Source: Mojavia pulchra JT2-VF2
GTDB lineage: Bacteria > Cyanobacteriota > Cyanobacteriia > Cyanobacteriales > Nostocaceae
Length of the DNA: 64,000 nt
Assembly: GCA_019359325.1 (NCBI GenBank)
Contig: JAHHHN010000015.1
Coordinates: 1 to 64,000, forward strand
Reading direction: 5' to 3'
Shown: piece after piece, positions 38,377-47,385 of the stretch
How the letters are laid out: the number at the start of each line of letters is the position of its first letter
Numbering within the stretch: position 1 is the stretch's first letter
Program-made: the position numbers and the translations under genes
Notes under the pieces: generated by a model
Told to the model about the DNA's origin: nothing
Databases searched by the model: none
Seen by the model: only the letters and a program-made list of their open reading frames with translations

Positions 38377-41091
38377 ATGGCAAAACAAGAGTTACAAAAA
38401 AGAGCCACGTCAATCTTTGGTACTTCAATTAATTTAACTATTGAGCAGTTAGTCAGAGATAGCGTCAAACAAAATCCGCAAGCAACAGCAATTGCCGCTC
38501 CCGGTCGTTCTTCCCTAAGCTATATGCGTCTGTATGAACACATGCAGGACGTGAATACAACCTTGAATGCCTTGGGGTTGGGTTTGGGAGACCGGATTGC
38601 AATTGTGCTGCCCAATGGGCCAGAGATGGCGGTTGCTTTCTTAGCTGTAACTGCTTGTGCCACTAGCGCGCCTCTAAATCCTGCTTATAGTGCTGCGGAA
38701 TTTGACTTTTATTTCGGTGATTTGAATGCAAAAGCACTGATTGTGCAAGCAGGAATAGATTCACCAGCCAGAAAAGTCGCAATGGCGCGTAATATCCCAA
38801 TTATTGAACTCGTGCCGCAGTTGGAGGCGGAGGCAGGAATTTTTCGGTTAGTAGGTGAAACCCATTTACCTCCAGTACAACGCACTAGCAGTAGAAGTGA
38901 GGATACTGCCCTGGTATTGCATACATCAGGAACTACTGCCCGACCGAAAATTGTGCCATTAACGCAGGCTAATCTATATATCTCAGCACAGAACATTAAA
39001 AACGCACTAGAGTTAGGGCCAAGCGATCGCTGTTTGAACGTTATGCCCTTATTTCACGTACAGGGGTTAATTACAGCAATCCTTTCCTCGGTAGCAGCAG
39101 CAGCAAGTGTAGCCTGTACTCCTGGATTTGATAACGCTCAGTTTTTTGCTTGGCTGCAAGCAATGCAAGCAACCTGGTATACAGCAGTTCCAACCATCCA
39201 TCAAGCAGTTTTGAATGCTGCAGCAGATATCAATAAGAGCTTGAATGAGTTCCCCAGACTGCGATTTATTCGTTCTGGAGGTGCTGCCCTACCACGTCCG
39301 ATAATGACGGCTTTAGAGGAATTATTTCAGGCTCCAGTATTAGAAGGTTATGGCATGACTGAGACGGGCAGTATCAGCTCACTCAATCCCTTACCACCTC
39401 GTCAGCGTAAACCCGGTTCAGTCGGAATTGCCGCGGGGTTAGAAATTGGCATCATGGATGAAACAGGCCACTTACTCAAACCAAATCAAATTGGGGAAAT
39501 TGTTGTTCAAGGTGGCAATGTGATGCTTGCTTACGAAAATAATTCCTTAGCCAATCAAAGCACCTTTACCAATGGCTGGTTTAGAACGGGAGATCAAGGC
39601 TATTTAGATCACGAAGGTTATCTATTCATCACAGGCAGACTCAAGGAACAAATCAATCGGGGTGGTGAAAAAATTTCTCCTAGAGAAATTGATGAAGTAC
39701 TACTAGACCACCCTGCGGTAGCCCAGGCAGTTGCCTTTGCAGTTCCCCATCCTACCCTTGGTGAGGATTTGGCAGCAGCAATTGTTCTACGGCAGAATGC
39801 CTCTGTGACAGCAAAAGAAATCCGTGAATTTGCCGCCACTAAGCTGGCTGATTTTAAAGTTCCAACTCAGGTGGTATTTGTCAAAGAAATACCCAAGGGT
39901 TCTACAGGCAAACTCCAGCGTATTGGTTTGGCAGACAAGCTAACAGACCAATTGAAGGCAACGTTTGTTGCACCAAGAACTGATATAGAGAAGCTGCTAG
40001 CTACAATCTGGGTCGAGGTTCTAGGGATTGAGCAGGTAGGTATTTACGATAATTTCTTTGCTTTGGGTGGTGACTCTTTGGTGGCGTTACGTCTATTCAC
40101 TGCAATCGAGAAGTCTTTGGGACAGAATCTACCTATATCTACCTTGCTGCAAGCCCCTACTGTTGAGCAACTCGCCACTAAGATTCTTCAGCTAGAATCC
40201 TCACAATCTTGGTCTTCTCTGGTGACTCTTCAACCATTCGGTTCTAAACCACCTTTGTTTTGTATCCACGGTTTAGGCGGAGAAGTTCTGTGTTTCCGTG
40301 AATTGGCAATGCATTTGGGAACAGACCAACCATTGTACGGTCTACAACCACAAGGGCTAGATGGAAAACAGGCTCCATTTACTCGCCTAGAAGACATGGC
40401 GGCACACTACGTTGAAGAAATTCAAACTATTCAGTCGAAGGGGCCTTATTTTCTTGGTGGCTACTCGTTTGGAGGTAATGTTGCCTTTGAGATGGCTCAA
40501 CAACTTCGTCAGCAAGGTGAGGAAGTAGCTCTTCTAGTTATGTTTGATAGCTGTCGTCCTGGCTATGATGTGCGATTACCATTTGTGAAGCGACTTGGCG
40601 AGCATTTAAATAATCTCTTACAACTAGGGCCTGATTACCTTTGGCAAAGAACTGAGGTTTGGAGACAGTGGATTCCAAATCTGCTCAATAGTGGCCTCTA
40701 TCGTTTCAAACAGAAATACAAGCATTACTTTAATGTTCAGTCTGATCAATTCTTAGACACTGACCGACACCTAGAAATTTCGGAAGCTAATAAACAGGCT
40801 CTTAGTAACTATGAGTTCCAGGTTTATCCAGGTCGAGTCGTCCTCTTCCGAACTGATGATCAAGCTCGCGTCAGTGCTGTTGGCATACAATATGATCCTC
40901 AATTCGGTTGGGGCGACGTTGTTACTGGCGGACTGGATATTTATTGTATTCCCGGTTCTCACTTTTCTCTACTCAACGAACCCTATGTAAAAGTAGTTGC
41001 TGAGAAATTGCATACTTGTCTAGATCAAGCCCAAGTAGATGTGCTAAGACGTAGCTCCGAAGCTGACCACTCTCTAACAATAATGAGTTAG
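38377..41091 (+). CDS. Adenylation-carrier-thioesterase enzyme (stand-alone NRPS-like)
   Basis: The 904 residues contain three domains. An acyl-CoA-synthetase-like adenylation domain (about 15-515) has LHTSGTTARPKIV, GYGMTETG, WFRTGDQGYLD, GRLKEQINRGGEKISP and the catalytic Lys in KGSTGKLQR. A carrier domain (about 530-600) has the phosphopantetheine Ser in FALGGDSLVALRLF near 567. A type I thioesterase (about 625-880) has FCIHGLGGE, the nucleophile in GGYSFGGN near 694, and GSHFSLL with the His. There is no condensation or ketosynthase domain. The enzyme should activate one carboxylic acid, load it and release it, perhaps after dimerisation. No biosynthetic neighbours are visible and the product is unknown. 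Confidence 0.9.
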   Translation: MAKQELQKRATSIFGTSINLTIEQLVRDSVKQNPQATAIAAPGRSSLSYMRLYEHMQDVNTTLNALGLGLGDRIAIVLPNGPEMAVAFLAVTACATSAPLNPAYSAAEFDFYFGDLNAKALIVQAGIDSPARKVAMARNIPIIELVPQLEAEAGIFRLVGETHLPPVQRTSSRSEDTALVLHTSGTTARPKIVPLTQANLYISAQNIKNALELGPSDRCLNVMPLFHVQGLITAILSSVAAAASVACTPGFDNAQFFAWLQAMQATWYTAVPTIHQAVLNAAADINKSLNEFPRLRFIRSGGAALPRPIMTALEELFQAPVLEGYGMTETGSISSLNPLPPRQRKPGSVGIAAGLEIGIMDETGHLLKPNQIGEIVVQGGNVMLAYENNSLANQSTFTNGWFRTGDQGYLDHEGYLFITGRLKEQINRGGEKISPREIDEVLLDHPAVAQAVAFAVPHPTLGEDLAAAIVLRQNASVTAKEIREFAATKLADFKVPTQVVFVKEIPKGSTGKLQRIGLADKLTDQLKATFVAPRTDIEKLLATIWVEVLGIEQVGIYDNFFALGGDSLVALRLFTAIEKSLGQNLPISTLLQAPTVEQLATKILQLESSQSWSSLVTLQPFGSKPPLFCIHGLGGEVLCFRELAMHLGTDQPLYGLQPQGLDGKQAPFTRLEDMAAHYVEEIQTIQSKGPYFLGGYSFGGNVAFEMAQQLRQQGEEVALLVMFDSCRPGYDVRLPFVKRLGEHLNNLLQLGPDYLWQRTEVWRQWIPNLLNSGLYRFKQKYKHYFNVQSDQFLDTDRHLEISEANKQALSNYEFQVYPGRVVLFRTDDQARVSAVGIQYDPQFGWGDVVTGGLDIYCIPGSHFSLLNEPYVKVVAEKLHTCLDQAQVDVLRRSSEADHSLTIMS

Positions 41092-41118
41092 CAAAGCTTG
41101 TCTGTTGAAACTGAGGTC

Positions 41119-41244
41119 ATATCATGTCCGGCAAATCACCCTTAATGTCATTGCGAGTGGAACGAAGTCAAACGACGCAATCGCAATGTTTTTGGGATTG
41201 CTTCCCTACGGTCGCAATGACGGTTATTTGAATGGACATGATAT
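41119..41244. mobile_element. MITE-like element with ATATCATGTCC ends, 126 bp
   Basis: The ends are ATATCATGTCC (41119-41129) and GGACATGATAT (41234-41244), a perfect 11-base inverted repeat. A second inner pair, GTCATTGCGA and TCGCAATGAC, follows a few bases in. The interior is the GCAATCGCAA / GATTGCTTCC type repeat. It has no reading frame and stands between the A-T-TE gene and the CblD-like gene. Confidence 0.75.
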
Positions 41245-41392
41245 CAGAGTGTGAGGATCTAAATTGATAGGGGTGTAGGGGAGTGAAGAGTAATTCTCGC
41301 TCATCTCCCTCATATACCCTTTCTTGGTCATATCTTTACCTCTACAAAAATTGCAATAAAGCAACTGATGCAAGATGTGGTGTGAGAGACTA

Positions 41393-41947
41393 TTAAATAA
41401 TTTCTTGCCATCCATGCATAGGCGCTATGCTTTTAGTGACCGATTCAATCAGAATTGGGGAAGCTTCTGATATCAAGATGCTAGGATAAACGGCTGTACC
41501 CCAGTTCGGATGTACTAGCACACAGCATTTGTCTTGAATTACTGGGTAATTAAGTAAAGCTTTCACAACTGCTGTGTCATCGTGGGGAATTACCCCGGAA
41601 TGGGAAAGTAAGGGAAAGCCAGTACGAGGATCTATAAGGTCTGTTAAATAGCCGCGATCGCGCAGATTAAATGCTAAATCACAACCAAACCTCATAAACT
41701 TTTCTCGTAAGCGTTCTTTTTCTCTCTCTACTTCTGCCGTACTTTCGAGTAGTTGATATCGTGATTGTTGTAAAACAATCACTACCCATAAAAAAGATTG
41801 CTGTTTCCAATCTGGTAATATCCGTTCGCAGTTGGCACAGATATACTGGCTAGGAGAATGAATTGAAATCTGAACAGCTTGTCCCGTTTTGCCAACCAAA
41901 TTAATGGGATAGCTTGGCTTTGAAGTGTAAACTTTGGGATAGTTCAC
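41393..41947 (-). CDS. MMADHC (CblD)-like cobalamin trafficking protein
   Basis: The 184 residues align by eye along most of their length with the C-terminal domain of human MMADHC. The EVEREKERLREKF region corresponds to its EVEIEREVLLEKF, GYLTDLIDPRTGFPL to GYWADFIDPSSGLAF, CCVLVHPNWGTAV to CCKVIRHSLWGTHV, and SEASP to TNATP. In animals this nitroreductase-like but flavin-free domain works with MMACHC to route vitamin B12 to its two enzymes. In a cyanobacterium a role in handling cobalamin or pseudocobalamin is inference, and no MMACHC is adjacent. Two cysteines lie early (YICANCERIL). The start is a GTG. Confidence 0.82.
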   Translation of the reverse strand: MNYPKVYTSKPSYPINLVGKTGQAVQISIHSPSQYICANCERILPDWKQQSFLWVVIVLQQSRYQLLESTAEVEREKERLREKFMRFGCDLAFNLRDRGYLTDLIDPRTGFPLLSHSGVIPHDDTAVVKALLNYPVIQDKCCVLVHPNWGTAVYPSILISEASPILIESVTKSIAPMHGWQEII

Positions 41948-42187
41948 TACATTGATTCGGTTTGTGCAAGTTTTTGACTTTAATCCTTGCGATCGATAAT
42001 AACTCTTAAAACTTCATAAAAATCATCAATTTTCCATAACAGTTACGGTTATTTGGGAACTGTCGTCGATCAAGTATTAAGTTTTAATCAGTTTTTTATC
42101 GTTTATTAACCTATTTTGAGCAAACTTGTTTTTTTGCTGGGCAATTTCAATGTCTAGAAATCTCTAAAACTAGAGAGATAATCTGTA

Positions 42188-42394
42188 TTAATCAAGCTTT
42201 AAAGCATTGACTGGAACATCATCCCAAGAATCGACTATCCGCAATCGCGCTTCCCAGCCGGAGGACTTTTGCGTCTCACTCAAATTTTTATCAAAGGATT
42301 CATGACAATCTTGTGCTTGAGACTCGTTACAGCAGGCAATACAAGCATGAATCATGCCAGACGGATCAATTTGCTCGTTTACCCAAATAGTCAT
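42188..42394 (-). CDS. Small cysteine-rich hypothetical protein
   Basis: A 68-residue protein with an ATG start and a good GAGGGG ribosome binding site about eight bases upstream, which supports a real gene. The segment HACIACCNESQAQDC clusters four Cys and one His and could bind a metal or form disulfides. No signal peptide is present. I do not recognise the family. Confidence 0.65.
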   Translation of the reverse strand: MTIWVNEQIDPSGMIHACIACCNESQAQDCHESFDKNLSETQKSSGWEARLRIVDSWDDVPVNALKLD

Positions 42395-42506
42395 GGATTA
42401 TCCCCTCAAAAAATGTAGTGGAAAAAGCTATTTGTTTTTCTAGAATACTATTAAAATTGAACATTGTAGAGTAGTCAAAAGACTTATTTAAATTCTCTAC
42501 ATTAAA

Positions 42507-42519
42507 GCTGACAGGTGTA
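42507..42519 (+). repeat. Short dispersed repeat GCTGACAGGTGTA, copy 2
   Basis: The second copy of the string at 2382-2394, again in an AT-rich spacer and followed by a T-rich stretch. Its role is unknown. Confidence 0.5.
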
Positions 42520-42567
42520 AGTATTTTTCTCTTATTATGGCTTTTGGGTGGCGATCGCTAATTTAGC

Positions 42568-42609
42568 TCACTGTACTTGACGCAACCGATCCATAACCGC
42601 TACCACTTG
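42568..42609 (-). pseudogene. Possible exbD C-terminal remnant
   Basis: On the minus strand the frame just after the exbB stop reads QVVAVMDRLRQVQ and then TGA. This phrase resembles the C-terminal helix of ExbD/TolR proteins (pattern VVxVMDxLR). An ATG overlaps the exbB stop codon, as if exbD once followed, but only about 14 codons remain. The match is short, so this is tentative. Confidence 0.3.
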
Positions 42610-42615
42610 GCTGGT

Positions 42616-43269
42616 TCATTTGGTAGGCGCATAGGATTTCTCTCCTCTTTCATAGCGGCGGCGGTAGAGTAATTCTAACTGTCCACCATACTCTTGAATC
42701 CAGGCAATCTGGCGTTGGTAAAGCCCTCGGAAAGTATTAGCAAATAGAAGTGTAAAAATAGCAACGACCAATCCTGATGCTGTAGATACCAAAGCTTCAC
42801 TAATCCCGGCTGTCACACCTGTTGTTTTTGTACCTCCTACATCACCAATATTTAGAGAGGCAAAGGAAGTAATTAACCCTAAGACAGTACCGAGAAGTCC
42901 CAATAAAGGTGCAAGTCCGATGATCGTCTCGAAAATGTTTTGGAAACGCTTAAGTAAAGGTATCTCAGCTTGCGCTTCACTTTCTAATGCCAAACGAAAT
43001 TCCTCTGGAGTCGGCTCTTCTAATTCTAAAGCTGCCAGAAAAATTCGGGCGATGGGTAAATTAGTATTTTGCTGTAATTTATCCCAAGCGCCGACTATAT
43101 TACCTTGACGATAAAGTTGTAATACTTCTCGCACAACACGGTTTTGACGTCTATTTATTTGTACCCAAAACCTCAGCCGTTCAATAATCAACGCCACAGC
43201 TAACATCGAAAACCCCAACAGGGGCCACATGACTACGCCACCTACCGTAAATAAATTACTAATTTCCAT
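42616..43269 (-). CDS. MotA/TolQ/ExbB proton channel family protein
   Basis: A 217-residue protein with three membrane helices: near 8-28 (GVVMWPLLGFSMLAVALIIE), 118-140 (IIGLAPLLGLLGTVLGLITSF) and 158-180 (LVSTASGLVVAIFTLLFAN). The cytoplasmic loop between the first two and the GLLGTVLG motif are typical of ExbB/TolQ. Such proteins form a pentameric channel around ExbD/TolR and use the proton gradient to drive outer-membrane processes. No complete exbD follows; only a possible remnant is seen at 42568-42609. It could use an ExbD encoded elsewhere. Confidence 0.88.
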   Translation of the reverse strand: MEISNLFTVGGVVMWPLLGFSMLAVALIIERLRFWVQINRRQNRVVREVLQLYRQGNIVGAWDKLQQNTNLPIARIFLAALELEEPTPEEFRLALESEAQAEIPLLKRFQNIFETIIGLAPLLGLLGTVLGLITSFASLNIGDVGGTKTTGVTAGISEALVSTASGLVVAIFTLLFANTFRGLYQRQIAWIQEYGGQLELLYRRRYERGEKSYAPTK

Positions 43270-43494
43270 TTATTGTTTTTCCACTCCTCGACAATGCTAG
43301 ATTAACAGATTGTTGGATTGACCAAACTAGCATAAATTGTCTATAAAGATTGCTTTGAGCTAATTCTGCGCTAACCCACACTAGTACCGCAAGGCGGAAT
43401 TCAAAATTCACGCATTCAAAATTCAAAATAATTACAGCATAAGCGTTTCATTGATTTGGAATGGGTGATTTATTTACGCTGCAGTGTACTAGTA

Positions 43495-45858
43495 TTATTT
43501 TGTATTGAGAACCATCTGCAAATTTTCTAATAATTCATGTGAGGTATAGGGTTTTGGTAAAAAGGTGGCGACGTTATTACCTAGAGTTTTAATTAATTCA
43601 TGATTAGAGGTTAGACCACTAACTCCGATAATCTTGACTTCTGGGTTAATTTTTTTCAATACACGGATAGCCATTGGCCCATCCATAGAAGGCATCATCA
43701 TATCAATCAAAACAACGCTAATTTCTGCTTGATGTTTTGTATATAGTGCCACTGCCTCAATTCCATCACGGGCCACTAGAACCTTGTAGGCGTTTTTTTC
43801 TAAAGCAGTTTTAGTAATCTCACGAATTGAATCTTCATCATCAACAACGAGAATTAATTCACCATTACCTATGGGTAATGCATGATGCCCTACTAGTGTG
43901 GTATCTGTCTCTGTCGCCTGTGTAGCTGATAAATATATTTGAAATTCTGTTCCTTTTCCTACTTCACTAAGTACGTTTACAAAACCACCGTGGCTTTTAA
44001 CAATGCCCATGACTATTGAAAGACCAAGCCCTGTACCTTGACCGACTTCTTTTGTAGTGAAAAACGGCTCAAAAATTCTATCAACAATTTCTGCGGGAAT
44101 TCCCTGTCCGGTATCGGATACAGTAATCACAACGTATGGGCCAACCTGAGCATCAATATTCATGCGAGCATAGTAGCTATCAATCCAGACATTGTTGGCA
44201 GAAATGCGTAAGATCCCACCGTCTAGTAAAGCGTCACGAGCATTAATACAGAGGTTCAGTAACACTTGGTGCAGCTGAGTAGCATCACCATAGATTGACC
44301 ACAGATTTTGCTTGGGAAAATCAATTTTAAGTTCAATACATTTAGGAAAGGTCTGTTTAACAATTTGTTCAACTTCCGAAATTAAACTTTTTACCTGTAT
44401 TGTTGTAAACTTACCTTCGAGTCCTCGTGAAAAACAGAGTACTTGTTTGACCAAATTTGCTGCACGTTTAATATTTGACTCTAATATTGAAATCCATTCT
44501 TGGCTCTTTTGATCTGTAAGTGTTAGTTCTAAAAGTTGAACTATCATCAGCATTGGTGTCAGCGCATTATTGAGATCGTGAGCGATACCACTAGCTAGGG
44601 TACCGATACTCTCCATACGCTGTGCCCGTAGAAACTGGGCTTCGAGTTGCTTTTTCTCTGTAATGTCAGTGTTGACGATTAAGATGGACTTAGGCTGTCC
44701 TTCTAAATCAGGCACAACTGTCCAACGACTGGCAACAATAATATCTTTACCTGTTTTTGTGATTTGCTGTAAATCACCTTGCCATAAACCGCAATTATTT
44801 AAACTGATGTTAATATCTTGCAGTTGAGAAAATGCTTCTTCTTTATAAAGAATTCTATTAGCATCTTTGGCGATCGCTTCTTCTTGGTTCCAACCATACA
44901 GGCGTTCGGCTCCTTTGTTCCAAAATCGAATTTGGTTGTCTAAATCTTGTACAAGAATCGCATCTGTAGTGATATCTAACAAGGCAGCTTGTTCACGGAT
45001 TTTCTGTTCTGCTTGCTTGCGCTCAGTAATATCAAGCACAAAACCAACTGTAGTTTGTTGAGATTTTTCTAAAAGCGCACCGCCAGCTACAACAGGAACA
45101 CGACTACCATCTTTATGAATGTATTCTTTCTCAAAGGGAGTAGAAACTCCAGAACTGATTAATTCTGCGATCGCTCTTGCTTCTAAATTCCTATATTCTG
45201 GTGGAGTTATTTTGTTCCAACACAATTTTCCTGAGTGCAGTTCTTCTCGTTCATATCCCAGCATCTGAAGAAATGCATCGTTTGCTTCTGTAATTTTGCC
45301 GCTCAAGTCTGACAAGATAATTCCAATAATATTAGATTCCACCAAGCGCCTAAATCGGGCTTCACTTTTTTGAAGTGCCCGAAAAGCTTCTTCCCGTTCC
45401 ACCTCTAAGCGCTGACGCTCAGTAATTTCCGCTTCTAAACGTTCATTTTGCTCTGTGAGTTTTTTTGTCAGGTTTTGTAAGCGCATATGGATTTGAACGC
45501 GAGCTAAAACCTCTTCATGCTCTAAGGGCTTGGTAATGTAATCCACCGCTCCTAGATTCAGTCCTTTAACTTTATCTACTTTCTCTGCAAGGGCAGTTAA
45601 GAAAATTACAGGAATATTTTGAGTGGCTGGATTGTTTTTGAGACGACGACAAGTTTCAAAACCGTCCATCTTTGGCATCAATACATCCAATAAAATTAGC
45701 TCTGGTAAGGCATATTCTGCCATCTCCACTGCACTTTCACCATCTTCAGATACTAATACTTTAAAGCCAGATGTTTCTAAAAAATCTAGCAATACTTCTA
45801 AATTAATAGGAGTGTCATCCACAATTAAGATGACACCTTTTTCAGTAGTATCACTCAT
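43495..45858 (-). CDS. Hybrid histidine kinase (REC-PAS-PAS-HK-REC)
   Basis: The 787 residues start with a receiver (about 8-125, Asp58 in LILLDVLMPKMDG). A coiled coil and two PAS domains follow (about 165-285, with IIGIILSDLSGKITEANDAF, and 290-405, with AILVQDLDNQIRFWNKGAERLYGW). HisKA has His427 in SGIAHDLNNALTPM, and the ATPase domain has NLCINARDAL, DTGQGIP and GQGTGLGLSIVMGIV. A C-terminal receiver (about 670-785) has its Asp near residue 722 in VVLIDMMMPSMDG. There are no membrane segments. The gene starts 15 bases after the stop of a leftover kinase tail (45874-46026), suggesting that it was once the second gene of an operon. Confidence 0.93.
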   Translation of the reverse strand: MSDTTEKGVILIVDDTPINLEVLLDFLETSGFKVLVSEDGESAVEMAEYALPELILLDVLMPKMDGFETCRRLKNNPATQNIPVIFLTALAEKVDKVKGLNLGAVDYITKPLEHEEVLARVQIHMRLQNLTKKLTEQNERLEAEITERQRLEVEREEAFRALQKSEARFRRLVESNIIGIILSDLSGKITEANDAFLQMLGYEREELHSGKLCWNKITPPEYRNLEARAIAELISSGVSTPFEKEYIHKDGSRVPVVAGGALLEKSQQTTVGFVLDITERKQAEQKIREQAALLDITTDAILVQDLDNQIRFWNKGAERLYGWNQEEAIAKDANRILYKEEAFSQLQDINISLNNCGLWQGDLQQITKTGKDIIVASRWTVVPDLEGQPKSILIVNTDITEKKQLEAQFLRAQRMESIGTLASGIAHDLNNALTPMLMIVQLLELTLTDQKSQEWISILESNIKRAANLVKQVLCFSRGLEGKFTTIQVKSLISEVEQIVKQTFPKCIELKIDFPKQNLWSIYGDATQLHQVLLNLCINARDALLDGGILRISANNVWIDSYYARMNIDAQVGPYVVITVSDTGQGIPAEIVDRIFEPFFTTKEVGQGTGLGLSIVMGIVKSHGGFVNVLSEVGKGTEFQIYLSATQATETDTTLVGHHALPIGNGELILVVDDEDSIREITKTALEKNAYKVLVARDGIEAVALYTKHQAEISVVLIDMMMPSMDGPMAIRVLKKINPEVKIIGVSGLTSNHELIKTLGNNVATFLPKPYTSHELLENLQMVLNTK

Positions 45859-45873
45859 TACTACCTCTTAAAA

Positions 45874-46026
45874 TTATTTTAAAAGTTCCCGAATTTGTTT
45901 GCCTTTAAAACCTTTAGCCTGTTGACTAATATGGGTAGCAAACGGTACCCATTGCCGATTCAACTCCTCCAGCCTAGTAGCTTCCTTGGCTATAGCTCTG
46001 AGATCACCTCTTTTTACTAAATAAGC
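45874..46026 (-). pseudogene. C-terminal remnant of a signalling kinase gene
   Basis: A minus-strand frame of about 50 codons reads AYLVKRGDLRAIAKEATRL followed by EELNRQWVPFATHISQQAKG and then FKGKQIRELLK and a stop. This resembles the C-terminal tail (PFAxxLxxLAKGFxxKQI) found after the main domains in many large cyanobacterial kinases. Nothing kinase-like continues upstream, so the rest was lost. The tail ends 15 bases before the hybrid kinase start. Confidence 0.6.
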
Positions 46027-46187
46027 AAGACAGCAATTCCTTCAGGTGGGGGAGGGCAACAATAGAAGTCTGAAGTGTAAGTAAATTCTAAAGGATGAAG
46101 TCGATTTTTGTGTTTATCCTTCATCCTTTTTACTACATCTTTTTCTGTATCAACCCATTCTAAGCCTAAGTGACTTCTTAATTTTTC
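46017..46187 (-). pseudogene. Unassigned gene fragment
   Basis: A minus-strand frame of 56 codons between two stops includes LRSHLGLEWVDTEKDVVKRM, then KHKNRLHPLEFTYTSD and a CCPPPP segment. It has no start codon of its own at a sensible place. It overlaps the kinase remnant by ten bases at the apparent junction. It may be the end of a gene that was joined here by rearrangement; I do not recognise it. Confidence 0.3.
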
Positions 46188-46515
46188 TTAAAGATCCAAT
46201 TACCGAACACATTTGGGGTGAGAACCGTCACAACCTACTTACCGACTTTATTGATGAGCGAACACATATCCTCCTTCTGTTTGATTTTACGAATAAAATC
46301 AAATTGGTTGCAAATGCCTGATATTGCCACTAGTTACGTAATTGAAATTTAATATTCTTAATCTAAAGTAATATTTACTACTGCAATTACTAAATATAAA
46401 TTTTGTAAATTAGTAACAACGCAGAAACTGGCAATCAAAATTAACAGCTAAACTATTATCAACTGCATAGTATTTTGAATTTTAACGCTTAAAAAGAATA
46501 TTATTTTAATTTTTT

Positions 46516-47268
46516 TTAATGCATTCTCGTAACAACATCTATATCATCGCTTTTTAATTGACCATCTTCCATATAAATGATGCGATCGGCAATATCAAGG
46601 ATGCGGTTATCATGGGTAACTAGCAAAATTGTACAGTCTTGTTCTTTAGCTAGCTTCTGCATTAATTCTACGACATCGCGCCCAGATTTTTTGTCGAGTG
46701 CCGCAGTGGGTTCGTCTGCTAAAACAATTTTAGGATGGCTGACTAAGGCACGGGCGATCGCTACTCGTTGTTTTTGTCCACCAGAGAGTTTTTCTGGGTA
46801 GTAATTTATATGTTCTCCTAAACCAACCGTTTCTAGCATAGTGATCGTTTTTGTATCGATATCCTGATTGAGAAACTGATCGTGTAACTCTAAAGACATA
46901 CGTACATTTTCTTTAGCTGTTAAAAAGGTCATGAGGTTATGTGCCTGAAAAATATAACCAATCTGACGGCGTAGTTGGGTTAACTGTTGTTTCTTCGCAC
47001 CAGAGATTTCCTGTCCTAAGATTTTTAGGCTACCTTCTTGAGCCGATCGCAGTCCACCCATGAGAGTCAACAGAGTCGTTTTTCCTGAACCAGAGGGGCC
47101 GGTCATAATTACAATTTCACCAGCATTAATTTCTAAATTAATATCGAATAATACTTGTTTACGTAGCGCTCCTTCACCAAAATAATGATTGAGCTTACTA
47201 ATAGAAATTACTGATTCTAAATTAGAAAATTGAGAGTTGGTAGTGACTGGGGTAGATTCTTGTAACAT
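46516..47268 (-). CDS. devA: DevA-type ABC exporter ATP-binding protein
   Basis: An ABC ATPase of the MacB/LolD/DevA group with 250 residues. It has Walker A GPSGSGKTTL at 57-66, the Q-loop in IGYIFQAHNLM, signature LSGGQKQRVAIARAL, Walker B IVLADEPTAALD and the switch His in LLVTHDNRI. Together with DevC and DevB it forms an exporter that joins TolC; in Anabaena DevBCA exports heterocyst glycolipids. Several DevBCA sets exist per genome, so the substrate of this set is not proven. It is the last gene of the operon. Confidence 0.9.
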   Translation of the reverse strand: MLQESTPVTTNSQFSNLESVISISKLNHYFGEGALRKQVLFDINLEINAGEIVIMTGPSGSGKTTLLTLMGGLRSAQEGSLKILGQEISGAKKQQLTQLRRQIGYIFQAHNLMTFLTAKENVRMSLELHDQFLNQDIDTKTITMLETVGLGEHINYYPEKLSGGQKQRVAIARALVSHPKIVLADEPTAALDKKSGRDVVELMQKLAKEQDCTILLVTHDNRILDIADRIIYMEDGQLKSDDIDVVTRMH

Positions 47269-47385
47269 AGGATATTGTATGATTTTGATTTGGTTTAGGC
47301 AGAGTGCAGGAGGGGAGACAAGGTGAAAGAACTATCAATACATCTTGCCCCTTGTCCTGTTCAGTACGCAGTTCATAACGATAAC

